From assembly GCF_030295425.1 (NCBI RefSeq), contig NZ_AP027081.1, positions 1,426,001 through 1,490,000 on the forward strand: a stretch of 64,000 bases of DNA, read 5' to 3'. Below are positions 7,348 to 15,304 of this stretch, piece by piece; the first letter of the stretch is position 1, and every line of letters starts with the position of its first letter. Origin of the DNA: Mesoterricola sediminis (lineage in GTDB: Bacteria > Acidobacteriota > Holophagae > Holophagales > Holophagaceae). The notes under the pieces were generated by a model, which had not been told where the DNA came from, did not search any database, and saw only the letters and a list, made by a program, of their open reading frames with translations. A program made the translations under genes and the position numbers.

Positions 7348-7983
7348 CTAGGCGGTCAACCCGAGACGGGCGTCGATCAGGTCTTCATGCGCCATATCGG
7401 GGTAGGTCTGGGTGATCCTCTGGGCCCTTCGGAGGGCTCGGATGTCCTCCAGTTGGGATTCCATGTCCTGGATGAGCTGGGCCAGGTTCTGCTGCCCTTC
7501 CAGGAGGTTGGCCACCTTGCCCCGCTCCACGTCCAGCTCGCACCGGAGCCGGTCGGCCTCGTCCTTGGCCGTGTCGCGCTGGTTGGCGAGCTGGGCTATC
7601 TGGCGTTCGCTCTCCATGAGGGACTGCCGAAATTCCTCTACCCTGCGGTGAGCGGCGGCGAGTTCGCGGTGGAGCGCCGGGACCTCGGAGCGGATCCGCT
7701 GGACCTCCGCGATCAGGCCGGCCCAGTTGAGGTGGGCGGGGGCGTTGAGGGCGATGCGCAGGGATTCCTCATGGGTGGGCTCGGTGGCAGGGGTGTCATC
7801 CACCTCAGTGGCTTCGGGGTAGCGGTAGTGGCGCAGGTTCTCAAGATGGCATTCCTCCGGCCCATCACGGTCGAAGTCCACCTTGGCCCACCTTCCATGG
7901 ACGTGGGTGATGACCCCGGGGTCTGGGTTGTGGCTGTCACTAAGGTGGAACACCCGATCCCCGATCTTGAATTCCTCGCTCAT
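7348..7983 (-). CDS. KOW/SH3-like N-terminal domain plus long coiled coil, hypothetical
   Basis: A 211-residue protein. Residues 1-50 (EFKIGDRVFHLSDSHNPDPG, then WAKVDFDRDG) look like a small SH3/KOW-type beta barrel. Residues about 80-195 are a heptad-rich helix. Its ATG overlaps the stop of the upstream gene by an ATGA. The combination suggests an adaptor or nucleoprotein-associated early protein, but no family is recognised. Confidence 0.65.
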   Translation of the reverse strand: MSEEFKIGDRVFHLSDSHNPDPGVITHVHGRWAKVDFDRDGPEECHLENLRHYRYPEATEVDDTPATEPTHEESLRIALNAPAHLNWAGLIAEVQRIRSEVPALHRELAAAHRRVEEFRQSLMESERQIAQLANQRDTAKDEADRLRCELDVERGKVANLLEGQQNLAQLIQDMESQLEDIRALRRAQRITQTYPDMAHEDLIDARLGLTA

Positions 7984-8147
7984 GCGATCCCTTTCTCTGA
8001 CAGCGCGTCAGACGTTTGGTATTCATCCCAGCCCTGGAATAGCTCCGTGGTTTCCTGCTGGATGAGAGCCCAGCAATGAGGGCCAAAGCCCCTGTCAATG
8101 GACTGGGGGTCCTTGAGGGAGCGGTGGCACCTCATGCAGATGGGCAT
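7980..8147 (-). CDS. Small CxxC zinc-finger protein (DUF6011-like)
   Basis: A 55-residue protein opening MPICMRCHRSLKDPQSIDRG followed by FGPHCW. The CxxC-HR-x-L...S-x-x-RGFGPHC pattern is that of short zinc-binding domains found in phage and actinobacterial proteins. Its start overlaps the previous stop (TGATG) and its stop overlaps the next start (ATGA), so it is translationally coupled on both sides. Confidence 0.7.
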   Translation of the reverse strand: MPICMRCHRSLKDPQSIDRGFGPHCWALIQQETTELFQGWDEYQTSDALSEKGIA

Positions 8148-8464
8148 CAGGCGGCCTTCTTCTGGAGGCGGTGTTTCTCGTGCAGTTCATCCCTGGCATC
8201 GGCACAGGCGCCGCACTGGGAACGGTTGGGCATGGCTTCACGCTGACCGCAGCACACGCAGATCTTGAGGAGGGCCCAGGCCTTACGCATCTTCCGGGCG
8301 CGGTTCCTGGAGGCTTCCAGGTTCTTGGAGCGGCAGGTCCCACACCGCTTGGACCCTTCCATGGGCGGGACCTTGGCGCACTGGCAGCATAGGCCCGCTT
8401 CCACGAGACGGCGGTAGCGACTCCTCGCGTAGGCCCTTTCCTTCTGGAGGTGACGGTGCTTCAT
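8147..8464 (-). CDS. Cys-rich zinc-finger hypothetical protein
   Basis: A 105-residue basic protein starting at ATG 8464. It has three Cys pairs: CCQCAKVP, CGTCRSKN, then CVCCGQRE and CGACADAR, spaced like two zinc ribbons around a basic helix (RNRARKMRKAW). Similar small proteins bind DNA or accompany HNH domains, but no HNH core is visible. Coupled to its neighbours by ATGA and TGATG overlaps. Confidence 0.65.
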   Translation of the reverse strand: MKHRHLQKERAYARSRYRRLVEAGLCCQCAKVPPMEGSKRCGTCRSKNLEASRNRARKMRKAWALLKICVCCGQREAMPNRSQCGACADARDELHEKHRLQKKAA

Positions 8465-8715
8465 GCCGTCCTCCCGTCCACGGGATGCCACCGGCTCATC
8501 TCCTGGCGCCGAAGGATCAGGAGGTCCTGTTCGATCAGCGCCTTGTCCTGGGCCCATACCGTCCTGGCCTGGAGGTGCCGCCAGTCGGGGCGCATGGCCA
8601 TGTGGTCGCGCAGCCTGGCCTCAAGGCGGGAGATCTCGTTCGCGAGGTGCGAGGCCGGAACTGGGCGGATCACATCCTCCCTCTCGGCGGGGTGGGGGTA
8701 GCGGATGGGGTTCAT
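8461..8715 (-). CDS. Hypothetical early protein
   Basis: An 84-residue helical, charged protein from ATG 8715. The start overlaps the stop of the cytosine methyltransferase reading frame and the stop overlaps the next start. No domain is recognised. A Trp- and Arg-rich centre (RPDWRHLQARTVWAQDK) hints at nucleic-acid contact, without further support. Confidence 0.6.
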   Translation of the reverse strand: MNPIRYPHPAEREDVIRPVPASHLANEISRLEARLRDHMAMRPDWRHLQARTVWAQDKALIEQDLLILRRQEMSRWHPVDGRTA

Positions 8716-9643
8716 GCGACCTGCTCCATGACGTGCCGGAGGAGCCATCGCACCTTGGGCGGGCAGACGGCATTCCCCAGGAGATTGATGTCTTCCTTGT
8801 GCTTCCCGGAAAGGCGGTAGTCGGACGGGAACCCCATGGCCCCCAGGGTTTCCTGGACGTTCATCATGCGGGTCAGGCCACCCTTCACGAGCCGGTAGCG
8901 GTCGTGCGTGGTGATGGTCCAGATAGGCTGGTCAACGCTCCACCCATTGACGTTGGCCCGAAGTAGGGAACCCAGAACGGGCGGTCACCGTGGCGCTTCC
9001 GCCCAGCCAGGATACGGGCCATGGGCTTGGGCTCGAACGGAGCAACCCCCATCGCAATCCGCTTGGAAGCCTCCCAGGGGAGCCATTCTCCCCCATCAAG
9101 GTCCAGCACCGTCCGGATGGGGACAGCGTCGGTCGTGGGCACCGGGGGGAAGACGAACCGCTTTCGCGCGGCCACGATGAACAGGCGCTCCCGGAATTGG
9201 GGGACCTGGAACCTGGAAGCGCACAGGATCTCCGCGCTCAGGGTGTAGCCCAGGGCCTCCAGGGCGGAGCACCAAGCCGGGAACAACACCCATTCCGCCA
9301 TCTCGGGGACGTTCTCCACCACGATTGCGCGGGGGCGGTGGCACTCCGCGGCGCTCACCACAGCCCAGGCGGTGGCCCTCTGGGCGTCGTGGTGGGGACG
9401 GTCCTTCCCCCTGGCCTTGGAGTGGCCCTTGCAGCTCGGGGAGGCGAGCATGATGTCGTGGGCGGGGACCTGGGTCCAGTCGGCCTGGTGGAGATCCTGG
9501 CACTTGGGCTTGATCCCGTGGTTGGCCTCGTGGACGTCGCAGGCCAACTTCCAGTGGTTGGCGGCCCATACCACATCCAGGCCTGCCTGACGGGCACCCT
9601 CTGAGAAGCCCCCGGCCCCTGCGAAGAGATCGATGGCCTTCAC
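8712..9643 (-). pseudogene. Frameshifted C5-cytosine DNA methyltransferase
   Basis: The gene opens with GTG at 9643, overlapping the previous stop (GTGA). C5-MTase motifs appear in order: motif I IDLFAGAGGFS, motif IV SPSCKGHS with the catalytic Cys (usual form PPCQ), motif VI ENVPEM, motif VIII QVPQFRERLF. The frame then stops at 8885. Motifs IX-X (GGLTRMMNVQETLGAMGFP, LLGNAVCPPKV) continue in another frame to a stop at 8712. One missing G in the run at about 8955-8959 would join them. This is either a real inactivating frameshift or a sequencing error. No restriction endonuclease partner is near, so an intact version would be an orphan methylase. Confidence 0.85.
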
Positions 9644-9777
9644 AGGGCCCCCCACCCAGCCATGAAGGCGATCACGACCAACTTGAGGACCAGCCCCAGA
9701 ACCACGAACAGCATGGCGCAGAGGGCGACGGAGGCGATGCAGCCGAAGCACCCGGGGGAGTTCTGGTTGGTGCTCAT
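9640..9777 (-). CDS. Small membrane protein
   Basis: A 45-residue protein (ATG 9777) with one long hydrophobic helix (ALCAMLFVVLGLVLKLVVIA) after a short Cys-containing N terminus. The start overlaps the upstream stop (ATGA) and the end overlaps the GTG of the methyltransferase. No family is recognised. Confidence 0.55.
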   Translation of the reverse strand: MSTNQNSPGCFGCIASVALCAMLFVVLGLVLKLVVIAFMAGWGAL

Positions 9778-10088
9778 GGCTGGGCCTCCAGGAGCGCGGC
9801 GGCCTTGGCCTCGAAGGCATCAATGGCCCGGACCAGTTCATTGCCAGTGGCCCGACTGTGGTTCCACAGGCTCCCCACCTCCAGCACGGCCAGGATCTCC
9901 GGGGCGAGGTTGCGGAGGGCGGCGGTCAGGTCGGCGTCCGCCTTCCGGGTGTGGGCGGTCGTGCCCCCGGCGGGATCGGGCCGGTAGACCAGCCAGCTTG
10001 TGCTCTCGGTGTATGGCGATTTGCTGGGATGCCACGGTCCCGGCCTGGCGTTGGCCTCCAGGGCTTTCAGCTTCTCGATGGGGTTCAT
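9774..10088 (-). CDS. Hypothetical early protein
   Basis: A 104-residue protein from ATG 10088. It opens MNPIEKLKALEANARPGPWH and ends in a helical stretch; the ARPGPW motif followed by A-D-A-x-L-T-AALRNLAPEIL resembles small phage proteins annotated only as hypothetical. Coupled by ATGA to the membrane protein downstream. Confidence 0.65.
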   Translation of the reverse strand: MNPIEKLKALEANARPGPWHPSKSPYTESTSWLVYRPDPAGGTTAHTRKADADLTAALRNLAPEILAVLEVGSLWNHSRATGNELVRAIDAFEAKAAALLEAQP

Positions 10089-10089
10089 G

Positions 10090-10893
10090 TCAGTTCTCCT
10101 TCGGCATGAAGGGCGCGGCGGCTTCCATGGCCAGGAACGCCCCGCAGGTGCAGGAGGTGTGCTCGGGATCATCCGCTTCGTATTCGCACGGCTGGACGTG
10201 TCCCACGAACGGCTCCAGCATCCGAATCACCCGCACGGCGTCGGCGCGGCCTTCCTCGCGGGCCTTGTCCAGGGCATTCTTCCAATCGTCGTTCAGTGGG
10301 GAGCAGCGAACCCGTCTGTCCTCATCCAGCCAAGCGCTCAGCCCACAATTACAAGCCGAGGAACCGTCTGTATTGACGGCGCAGGCGTCCTTGTGACTGA
10401 CGAACTGCCGCACATCAACCAGCAATCGTGCCAAATTGGAGGTGCGCAGAGTTTCGGCCTGGAGGTTCTTCTGTCCGAGCAGCAACGCCTTGTTTAGGCG
10501 ATTCTCGCGGTCCATGGTCCCGATGAGGCGGGCGCGGAGGCGGGTGGCGTAGTTGCGGAGGATGTCGTAATTCACGTCATCGCCTTCGGCGGGGACGTCC
10601 TTCGGCACCTCCTCCACCACGCCCTCATGGGCCTCGTGGCGGGCTTCCAGTTCGTGGATTTGCTCGATGTAGGTCTGCGCGGCTTCGGTCACCTCGGCCA
10701 GTTCCACCCGCAGCGCGGCGGCGGCGTCCCAGCCCTGGCGGCCCCAGGCTTCCACATCCGGCAGGTGCGCCCACCTGGAGCCATCCGGTCCGATGATCCT
10801 GTCCGGCATCGGCGGCTCCCCCTCGCGGGCGGCGTCGATTCGGCTCAGGCGCTCTTTCATTTCCTTGATGGCGTTGATGATGGGGTCGCTCAT
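10090..10893 (-). CDS. Hypothetical early protein with C-terminal Cys pair
   Basis: A 267-residue helical protein from ATG 10893. Its centre is a likely coiled coil (about 60-150). The C-terminal half has HKDAC...ACNCG and CEYEADDPEHTSCTCGAF, two similar Cys/His clusters that may be duplicated zinc sites. No enzyme motif is recognised. The start overlaps the HNH gene stop by ATGA. Confidence 0.65.
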   Translation of the reverse strand: MSDPIINAIKEMKERLSRIDAAREGEPPMPDRIIGPDGSRWAHLPDVEAWGRQGWDAAAALRVELAEVTEAAQTYIEQIHELEARHEAHEGVVEEVPKDVPAEGDDVNYDILRNYATRLRARLIGTMDRENRLNKALLLGQKNLQAETLRTSNLARLLVDVRQFVSHKDACAVNTDGSSACNCGLSAWLDEDRRVRCSPLNDDWKNALDKAREEGRADAVRVIRMLEPFVGHVQPCEYEADDPEHTSCTCGAFLAMEAAAPFMPKEN

Positions 10894-11345
10894 TCGGAAC
10901 TCCTGTTCTTTGCCCTGGATTTCCTGACGTAGTGCTTCCGGTATTCCTTGTCCTGAATCGAGGCGCATACCTTGCACACGCGCCGGTAATCGCCACGGCG
11001 GAAGCAATACCTCACGTTCTCGGGTGTCTGTGGATGCCCATGGAGGCAGAACGGCTTGGGAAGGTTGACCGGAGCCCGCTGCATGTTCTCCTTGCGGGTC
11101 ACGGGTTCAAGATGAGAGGGGTTGCAGCATGCCCGGTTTCTGCACAGGTGGTCGAGTTCCTTCCCCTCTGGCACAGGCCCGACCCAGTTCACGTAGGCGA
11201 ATCGATGGGACAGGACCAGCTTCCCCTCATCCCAAAACTGGCCATAGCCTCTTACTTTTGAGCCTTGCCACTCCCAGCATCCCGTGTCTGGATTCACCAT
11301 CACTTTGGCCTGGAATCGGACGACCTTATCCACGGCTGATCCCAA
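10890..11345 (-). CDS. HNH endonuclease
   Basis: Up to 151 residues. The core is WEWQGSKVRGYGQFW, then SHRFAYVNWVG, ELDHLCRNRACCNPSHLEPV, matching the HNH_3-type fold (paired histidines D-H and the N-P-x-HL motif). A second CLHGHP...CxxC segment follows. These enzymes nick or cut DNA; in early operons they are often free-standing homing-type or packaging-related nucleases. The start is unsure: TTG at 11345 overlaps the previous gene by 20 bp, and GTG at 11333 overlaps it by 8 bp. Confidence 0.8.
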   Translation of the reverse strand: MGSAVDKVVRFQAKVMVNPDTGCWEWQGSKVRGYGQFWDEGKLVLSHRFAYVNWVGPVPEGKELDHLCRNRACCNPSHLEPVTRKENMQRAPVNLPKPFCLHGHPQTPENVRYCFRRGDYRRVCKVCASIQDKEYRKHYVRKSRAKNRSSE

Positions 11346-12015
11346 GTTCGGCCTCGATGAGCGCTAGGCGCTCAGTCAGTTCCCGCACCCGGGCCTGGGC
11401 GGCGTCGCGCTCGGCGCGGAGCTGCCGATTCTCGGCCACGATGGTCCCCTTGCGGTCCTGAAGCTGCTCCGTCAGGCGGGCGTATTCGGACATGAAGTCC
11501 CGGTTGGGCTCCTGGAGGAGCTTCCCGGAGCGCCACTTGTAGAGGATCACCCCGATGGGCTGCCAGGATGCGGGGATCCGCCCCACGGCATCGGCGTCCC
11601 TCCCCTCTGACCGGTTGATGGCGCGGCAATGGGCGTCGAACACTTCCTGGATGCGGTTCATGGCTTCCACGGCGGCGCCCTCGGCCCCTGTGCGCCCCTC
11701 CTGGAAGGCGGCGTCGCGCTCGGCCTCGGTCTTCTCGGCGCGGGCCTGGGCCTTCACGATCCACTTGTTGGCCTCGATCAAGTCCTTGGCCAAATTGTCC
11801 GCTCTCGCTTCGTATTGTTCGGCGCAGGCTTCCGCCTTGCGCTCGCCCATGACGAGGTGATCGATGGTGACGTGGCCCTCAAGCCAGGGGATTACCGTTT
11901 CGGGGGTGATGACCGGATCGGGCTTGGCGGTGCGCCGGATCTCGGTCGCCAGGGCGTTGATGAAGTCCGCGATGACGCGAGTAGCATGGGGTTCCGATTC
12001 GATGCGGTCAGCCAT
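11326..12015 (-). CDS. Coiled-coil hypothetical protein
   Basis: A 229-residue acidic, mostly helical protein with heptad-rich stretches at about 65-120 and 180-225 (AERDAAQARVRELTERLALI). A short middle segment (ASWQPIGVILYKWRSGKLL) is not coiled. No domain is recognised. It lies between the HNH gene and another hypothetical, overlapping both slightly. Confidence 0.6.
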   Translation of the reverse strand: MADRIESEPHATRVIADFINALATEIRRTAKPDPVITPETVIPWLEGHVTIDHLVMGERKAEACAEQYEARADNLAKDLIEANKWIVKAQARAEKTEAERDAAFQEGRTGAEGAAVEAMNRIQEVFDAHCRAINRSEGRDADAVGRIPASWQPIGVILYKWRSGKLLQEPNRDFMSEYARLTEQLQDRKGTIVAENRQLRAERDAAQARVRELTERLALIEAELGISRG

Positions 12016-12283
12016 TGACCACGCTCCTTTCTCGGATGTGCTGGGGGGAGGCTTCGATTGCCCTGGACATGTGCAGGCAGGCCGTGCGTTCCAGCGGGGT
12101 CCCGCCGGTCTGGCTGATCGACTTGGAGACGCGGTCCTCCTCAGCGATCAGGACGGCTTTTTGGAGCAGGACCAGGCGAATGAGCTGGTCGCGGGTGGCG
12201 GAGAAAATATCCCGGACCATGGCGGCCTCGAAATCGGCGGGGCACCAGACGCGGCGCAGGAATCCTGTTTTGCGGGTGCTCAT
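12008..12283 (-). CDS. Hypothetical early protein
   Basis: A 91-residue protein from ATG 12283, helical with a basic N terminus (MSTRKTGFLRRVWCP). No domain is recognised. The start overlaps the preceding stop by ATGA, which supports the chosen start over a longer frame. Confidence 0.55.
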   Translation of the reverse strand: MSTRKTGFLRRVWCPADFEAAMVRDIFSATRDQLIRLVLLQKAVLIAEEDRVSKSISQTGGTPLERTACLHMSRAIEASPQHIRERSVVNG

Positions 12284-12426
12284 CGCTGGGCCTTCCTGGC
12301 GTTCCATTCGGCCTGGGCAGAGTTGAGCTTGGCGTCGCTGTAGATGTTGGCGGCGAGGATCAGGGCGCACATCACAACGAGGAGGGCGCCCGCCCAGAAA
12401 AGGTCATGCCGGTGCGGGTCTCTCAT
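12280..12426 (-). CDS. Small membrane protein
   Basis: A 48-residue single-pass membrane protein: HDLFWAGALLVVMCALILAA, then a polar amphipathic tail. Both ends are coupled to neighbours by ATGA overlaps. The function is unknown. Confidence 0.55.
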   Translation of the reverse strand: MRDPHRHDLFWAGALLVVMCALILAANIYSDAKLNSAQAEWNARKAQR

Positions 12427-12647
12427 GCGGGGATCCCCTCGTCATCCTGGAAGGGCAGCGCAGAAGAGAGCGCGTCCTTAGCCTCCTGGCGCGTGCGGTA
12501 GGGTCCGGTGGCGTCCATGCCGCCCCTGGGCCTCCAGCCGGCGGGGTAGCCCCACCATTCGGGAGGTCCGCCCTGGGCCATGAAAAACTCGCCCACCTTG
12601 GCGCCGTCGCTGCGGACGCTGCCGCCGGGGTAATCAGTCCAGATCAT
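12423..12647 (-). CDS. Hypothetical early protein
   Basis: A 74-residue protein from ATG 12647, rich in Gly, Trp and Pro (PPEWWGYPAGWRPRGG) and ending in an acidic tail. No family is recognised. The start overlaps the stop of the DUF1364-like gene by ATGA. Confidence 0.55.
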   Translation of the reverse strand: MIWTDYPGGSVRSDGAKVGEFFMAQGGPPEWWGYPAGWRPRGGMDATGPYRTRQEAKDALSSALPFQDDEGIPA

Positions 12648-12985
12648 GCAACCCTCTTCATGGTTCCGCTCTGGAGGAGCCAGAGCGTGGTGTGGTAAGC
12701 GGAGAGATAGAAAATCCGGTCCCGCTCTGCCCTCGGGAGCAGGGGCCCGCCTTCGGGCCTCCCGTCCACGCGGTGGTGGCACATCGGGCACAGGAACGCC
12801 GGAACGTCATGGGCCTTGTGCCCTGCGCCTTTCCCGTCCTCCAGGTTGTTGGAGTGGCAGGCGACGATCTGGTTGGGCATGTAGGCGCCGCACTCAGGGT
12901 TCTGGCACGTATCGCACTCCCTGGCCGCGTCGAGGATCCGGGGGTTCCTGTACGTGACCCTCTTGGGGTAGGGGAGGCCGGCCAT
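12644..12985 (-). CDS. DUF1364/YbcO-like nuclease-domain protein
   Basis: A 113-residue protein from ATG 12985. It has CDTCQNPECG, then VACHSN, GAGHKAHD and CPMCHHRVDG. The order of Cys pair, CH, G-x-G-x-K-x-x-D and CxxCH is that of YbcO/DUF1364, a small HNH-fold nuclease family often located in lambdoid early regions near NinB and RusA. Metal ligands are present, so it may be active. Nuclease function is inferred from the family. Confidence 0.7.
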   Translation of the reverse strand: MAGLPYPKRVTYRNPRILDAARECDTCQNPECGAYMPNQIVACHSNNLEDGKGAGHKAHDVPAFLCPMCHHRVDGRPEGGPLLPRAERDRIFYLSAYHTTLWLLQSGTMKRVA

Positions 12986-12987
12986 GG

Positions 12988-13572
12988 TCAGGCCGCCGGA
13001 TTCAGGGCTTCGACTTCTTCCCAGTCGAAGATCTGGCCGTGGGTTCCGCAACCGGAGCGAACGTGCCCCTGGCTGGGGATGAAGACCGTGTAGCGCCCGT
13101 CCTCGGAGATCTTGATGATTTCTCCGTCCAGGGTGTCCTTGTCGTGGCTCCACTTCTTCACCTTGACCTGGGCTCCCACGGCCAGCTTGGGCTTCACGTC
13201 GTTGTCGCGGATCCAGGCGAGGACGGCCTTGCCGTGGACTTCGTGGGAGGAGACCCCGTCCAGGAGTTCGACCAGGCTGGAATTGGCGTCCCAGAAGTGG
13301 CGATCCTCCAGCGTCTTGGCCATCTCGTAGCCATCCGAGAAGTCATCAAGGACGTCCAGGAGCTGCTCGCGGATCTCCTCCTGCTCCTCCTCGTCCTTCT
13401 CCTCGTTGAACCACTCCAGGACGTCCTCCATGCACTCCTCCACCACGAGGCGCTTGATGTCCTCGTTGTCGCGGTCGGGGCGAGGCTTGCCCTTGAAGTA
13501 GCCGGGAGGAAACGGGTCCTCCTTCTTGGGGATAGCTTGGGTGTAGTCCTCGGGATCGAAGAGATGGTCCAT
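12988..13572 (-). CDS. Acidic hypothetical early protein
   Basis: A 194-residue protein from ATG 13572. The middle is extremely acidic (EWFNEEKDEEEQEEIREQLL) and the C-terminal 70 residues look like a small beta domain (VGAQVKVKKWSHDK, GRYTVFIP), perhaps an SH3/KOW barrel. The acidity could suggest a DNA mimic, but nothing else supports that. Confidence 0.6.
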   Translation of the reverse strand: MDHLFDPEDYTQAIPKKEDPFPPGYFKGKPRPDRDNEDIKRLVVEECMEDVLEWFNEEKDEEEQEEIREQLLDVLDDFSDGYEMAKTLEDRHFWDANSSLVELLDGVSSHEVHGKAVLAWIRDNDVKPKLAVGAQVKVKKWSHDKDTLDGEIIKISEDGRYTVFIPSQGHVRSGCGTHGQIFDWEEVEALNPAA

Positions 13573-13574
13573 GC

Positions 13575-13778
13575 CTACCGCCCCTTCCTGGCCAGCTTCG
13601 CGGCCTTCCTGCGCTCGTGGCGGTTCAGCGCGTGGACGGTGGGCTTGTCCAGCTCGACGCGGGAGATCACCTCCTCGCCGGGGCGCAGGGCCGCGTCCAT
13701 CATCTGATCGATCTCGGCCTGGCTCTTGCCCTGGAAGATCCGCTGGGCGATCTGGCCTTCGTACATCGTGGTCTGCAT
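13575..13778 (-). CDS. Small basic hypothetical protein
   Basis: A 67-residue protein from ATG 13778 (AAGGAGCACC upstream). It ends in a very basic helix (HALNRHERRKAAKLARKGR), a pattern common at the C terminus of small nucleic-acid-associated proteins. No family is recognised. Confidence 0.6.
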   Translation of the reverse strand: MQTTMYEGQIAQRIFQGKSQAEIDQMMDAALRPGEEVISRVELDKPTVHALNRHERRKAAKLARKGR

Positions 13779-13871
13779 GGTGCTCCTTGTGGTTGGTTGG
13801 GGGTGAGGTGGATCCACTCAACCCAAGCGCGCGGGGGGACGCGCTTGGCCTCAGAGGATCGGTGCCGGAGG

Positions 13872-14105
13872 TCAGGACGGCGCCCTCACCGGTTCATCCA
13901 CCTTGAAGCGCGGATCGAAGACCCCGAGGGACGTAGAAGCGACCCTCTGTGTGAACCCCGGCTCGCTGGTGGGATCAGCGCCCCCGCCGGGGATGCCCTC
14001 CTGGTGCGCCCGCACATCGTTGTGCCAGGGCTGGCCGGCGTGTCCCGAGATCTGAGACCACAGCATGACCAGGATTAGGAGGGTGATGGAGAGAAGGATG
14101 AGCAT
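13872..14105 (-). CDS. Small membrane-anchored protein
   Basis: A 77-residue protein with an N-terminal helix (MLILLSITLLILVMLW) and a soluble C-terminal part. The start overlaps the stop of the coiled-coil gene (TGATG). It may be an N-terminally anchored periplasmic protein. No family is recognised. Confidence 0.55.
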   Translation of the reverse strand: MLILLSITLLILVMLWSQISGHAGQPWHNDVRAHQEGIPGGGADPTSEPGFTQRVASTSLGVFDPRFKVDEPVRAPS

Positions 14106-15304
14106 CAGTAGTGAATCTGGACGTGGGGGATCAACCCCTTGGCGATGGCGGTGAGGACGGCTTTGGCCATCCCTTCCAGGCCGTGGGCGTTGGGATCGGC
14201 GCCACGGATGGCGGTCACGATCTCGGCCAGGGCCTCCTGGTTGAACTTCCGGCGGTGCTCCTGGTCCCGCTCGCGGGCCTCCTGGTCCGCCTTGGCCTTG
14301 CGCTCGGCCTCAGCCTGGCGCTGGCGCTCGGCCTCCACGGCGGCCTGAGCCTTGGCCTCAGCCTCGGCCTTGGCCTTCTCGGCGGCGGCTTCGGCATCCT
14401 TCCGGGCCTGCTCGGCGCGGGCGGCGGCCTCCTGGGCCTCGCGGGCCTTGCGCTCGGCTTCGTCCTTCTCGCGCTGGGCCTTGGCCTCGGCTTCACGGCG
14501 GGCCTGTTCAGCGGCCTCGCGGACCCGGTGCTCCTCGGCCTCCTTGCGGTCCCGCTCCTCCTTCTCCTGGCGCAGACGGGCCAGCTCGGCAGCGTCGGCA
14601 TCGGCCTGGACCCTGGCGGCCAGCATCGACTCCACCTCCTGGATGGCCGTTTCCTGGGCCTGGGTGGCTTCCTGGGCGAAGTCCGGCGCTTGGGTGAGGT
14701 CCAGGGCCTTGAGCCCGGCCAGGGTCTCCCTGAGCAGTTCCTGGGGGGCACCCTGGACCTGCATGGGGGTGACCTGGATGTTGGAGATGAACGTGCGCTG
14801 GCGCTCCTGGTCGGTCTCCCAGCGCGTGACAGGGCTGCGGGTCTCGTCCTGGAGGTTCTGGAGGAATGCCTTGTAGCCGGCCTTGTTCTTGTCCACGGCG
14901 GTCGGAAGGGCCTTGAGCTTGCGGTTCAGGGCCACGCCGGTTTCCTCGACGTGGTTCTTGACCTTGCCCACCTTGAAGGCCAGGGACTTGATGGCCTCCC
15001 GCCCCTTGGGGGTGCTGGCGTCCAGCATGGCGGCAGCCTTGCGGACGTGCTCGGCCAGGGTGTTGAGCATGGGCGTCAACGCCCCTTCGGTGGTGAAGAT
15101 CTCCTGGACCTTCTCCTCCTCGATCTTCACGAGGTCCATGGGCTCGATGGTGCCTTCCAGGGGCTCGGACTCGGGCAGGGCAGGGGCGGCGGCACCGTCC
15201 AGGGGGATACCGCGGCGCAGGGTGTCGGCCTCGTCCAGCGCGAGGGGCCGCGCCTGGGCGGGCACGAGGGGCACGACAGGCTTGGGGGTGGCACGGATGA
15301 CCAT
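14105..15304 (-). CDS. Long coiled-coil protein of the recombination module
   Basis: A 399-residue protein. Residues about 60-190 are helical, residues about 200-355 form a continuous Ala/Glu/Arg/Lys coiled coil resembling the TolA stalk in composition, and the last 40 residues are a small globular end. There is no signal or membrane segment, so it is cytoplasmic. It lies directly downstream of the exonuclease and annealing genes and overlaps the exonuclease stop, so it is probably a structural partner in recombination or replication. No enzymatic motif was found. Confidence 0.6.
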   Translation of the reverse strand: MVIRATPKPVVPLVPAQARPLALDEADTLRRGIPLDGAAAPALPESEPLEGTIEPMDLVKIEEEKVQEIFTTEGALTPMLNTLAEHVRKAAAMLDASTPKGREAIKSLAFKVGKVKNHVEETGVALNRKLKALPTAVDKNKAGYKAFLQNLQDETRSPVTRWETDQERQRTFISNIQVTPMQVQGAPQELLRETLAGLKALDLTQAPDFAQEATQAQETAIQEVESMLAARVQADADAAELARLRQEKEERDRKEAEEHRVREAAEQARREAEAKAQREKDEAERKAREAQEAAARAEQARKDAEAAAEKAKAEAEAKAQAAVEAERQRQAEAERKAKADQEARERDQEHRRKFNQEALAEIVTAIRGADPNAHGLEGMAKAVLTAIAKGLIPHVQIHY

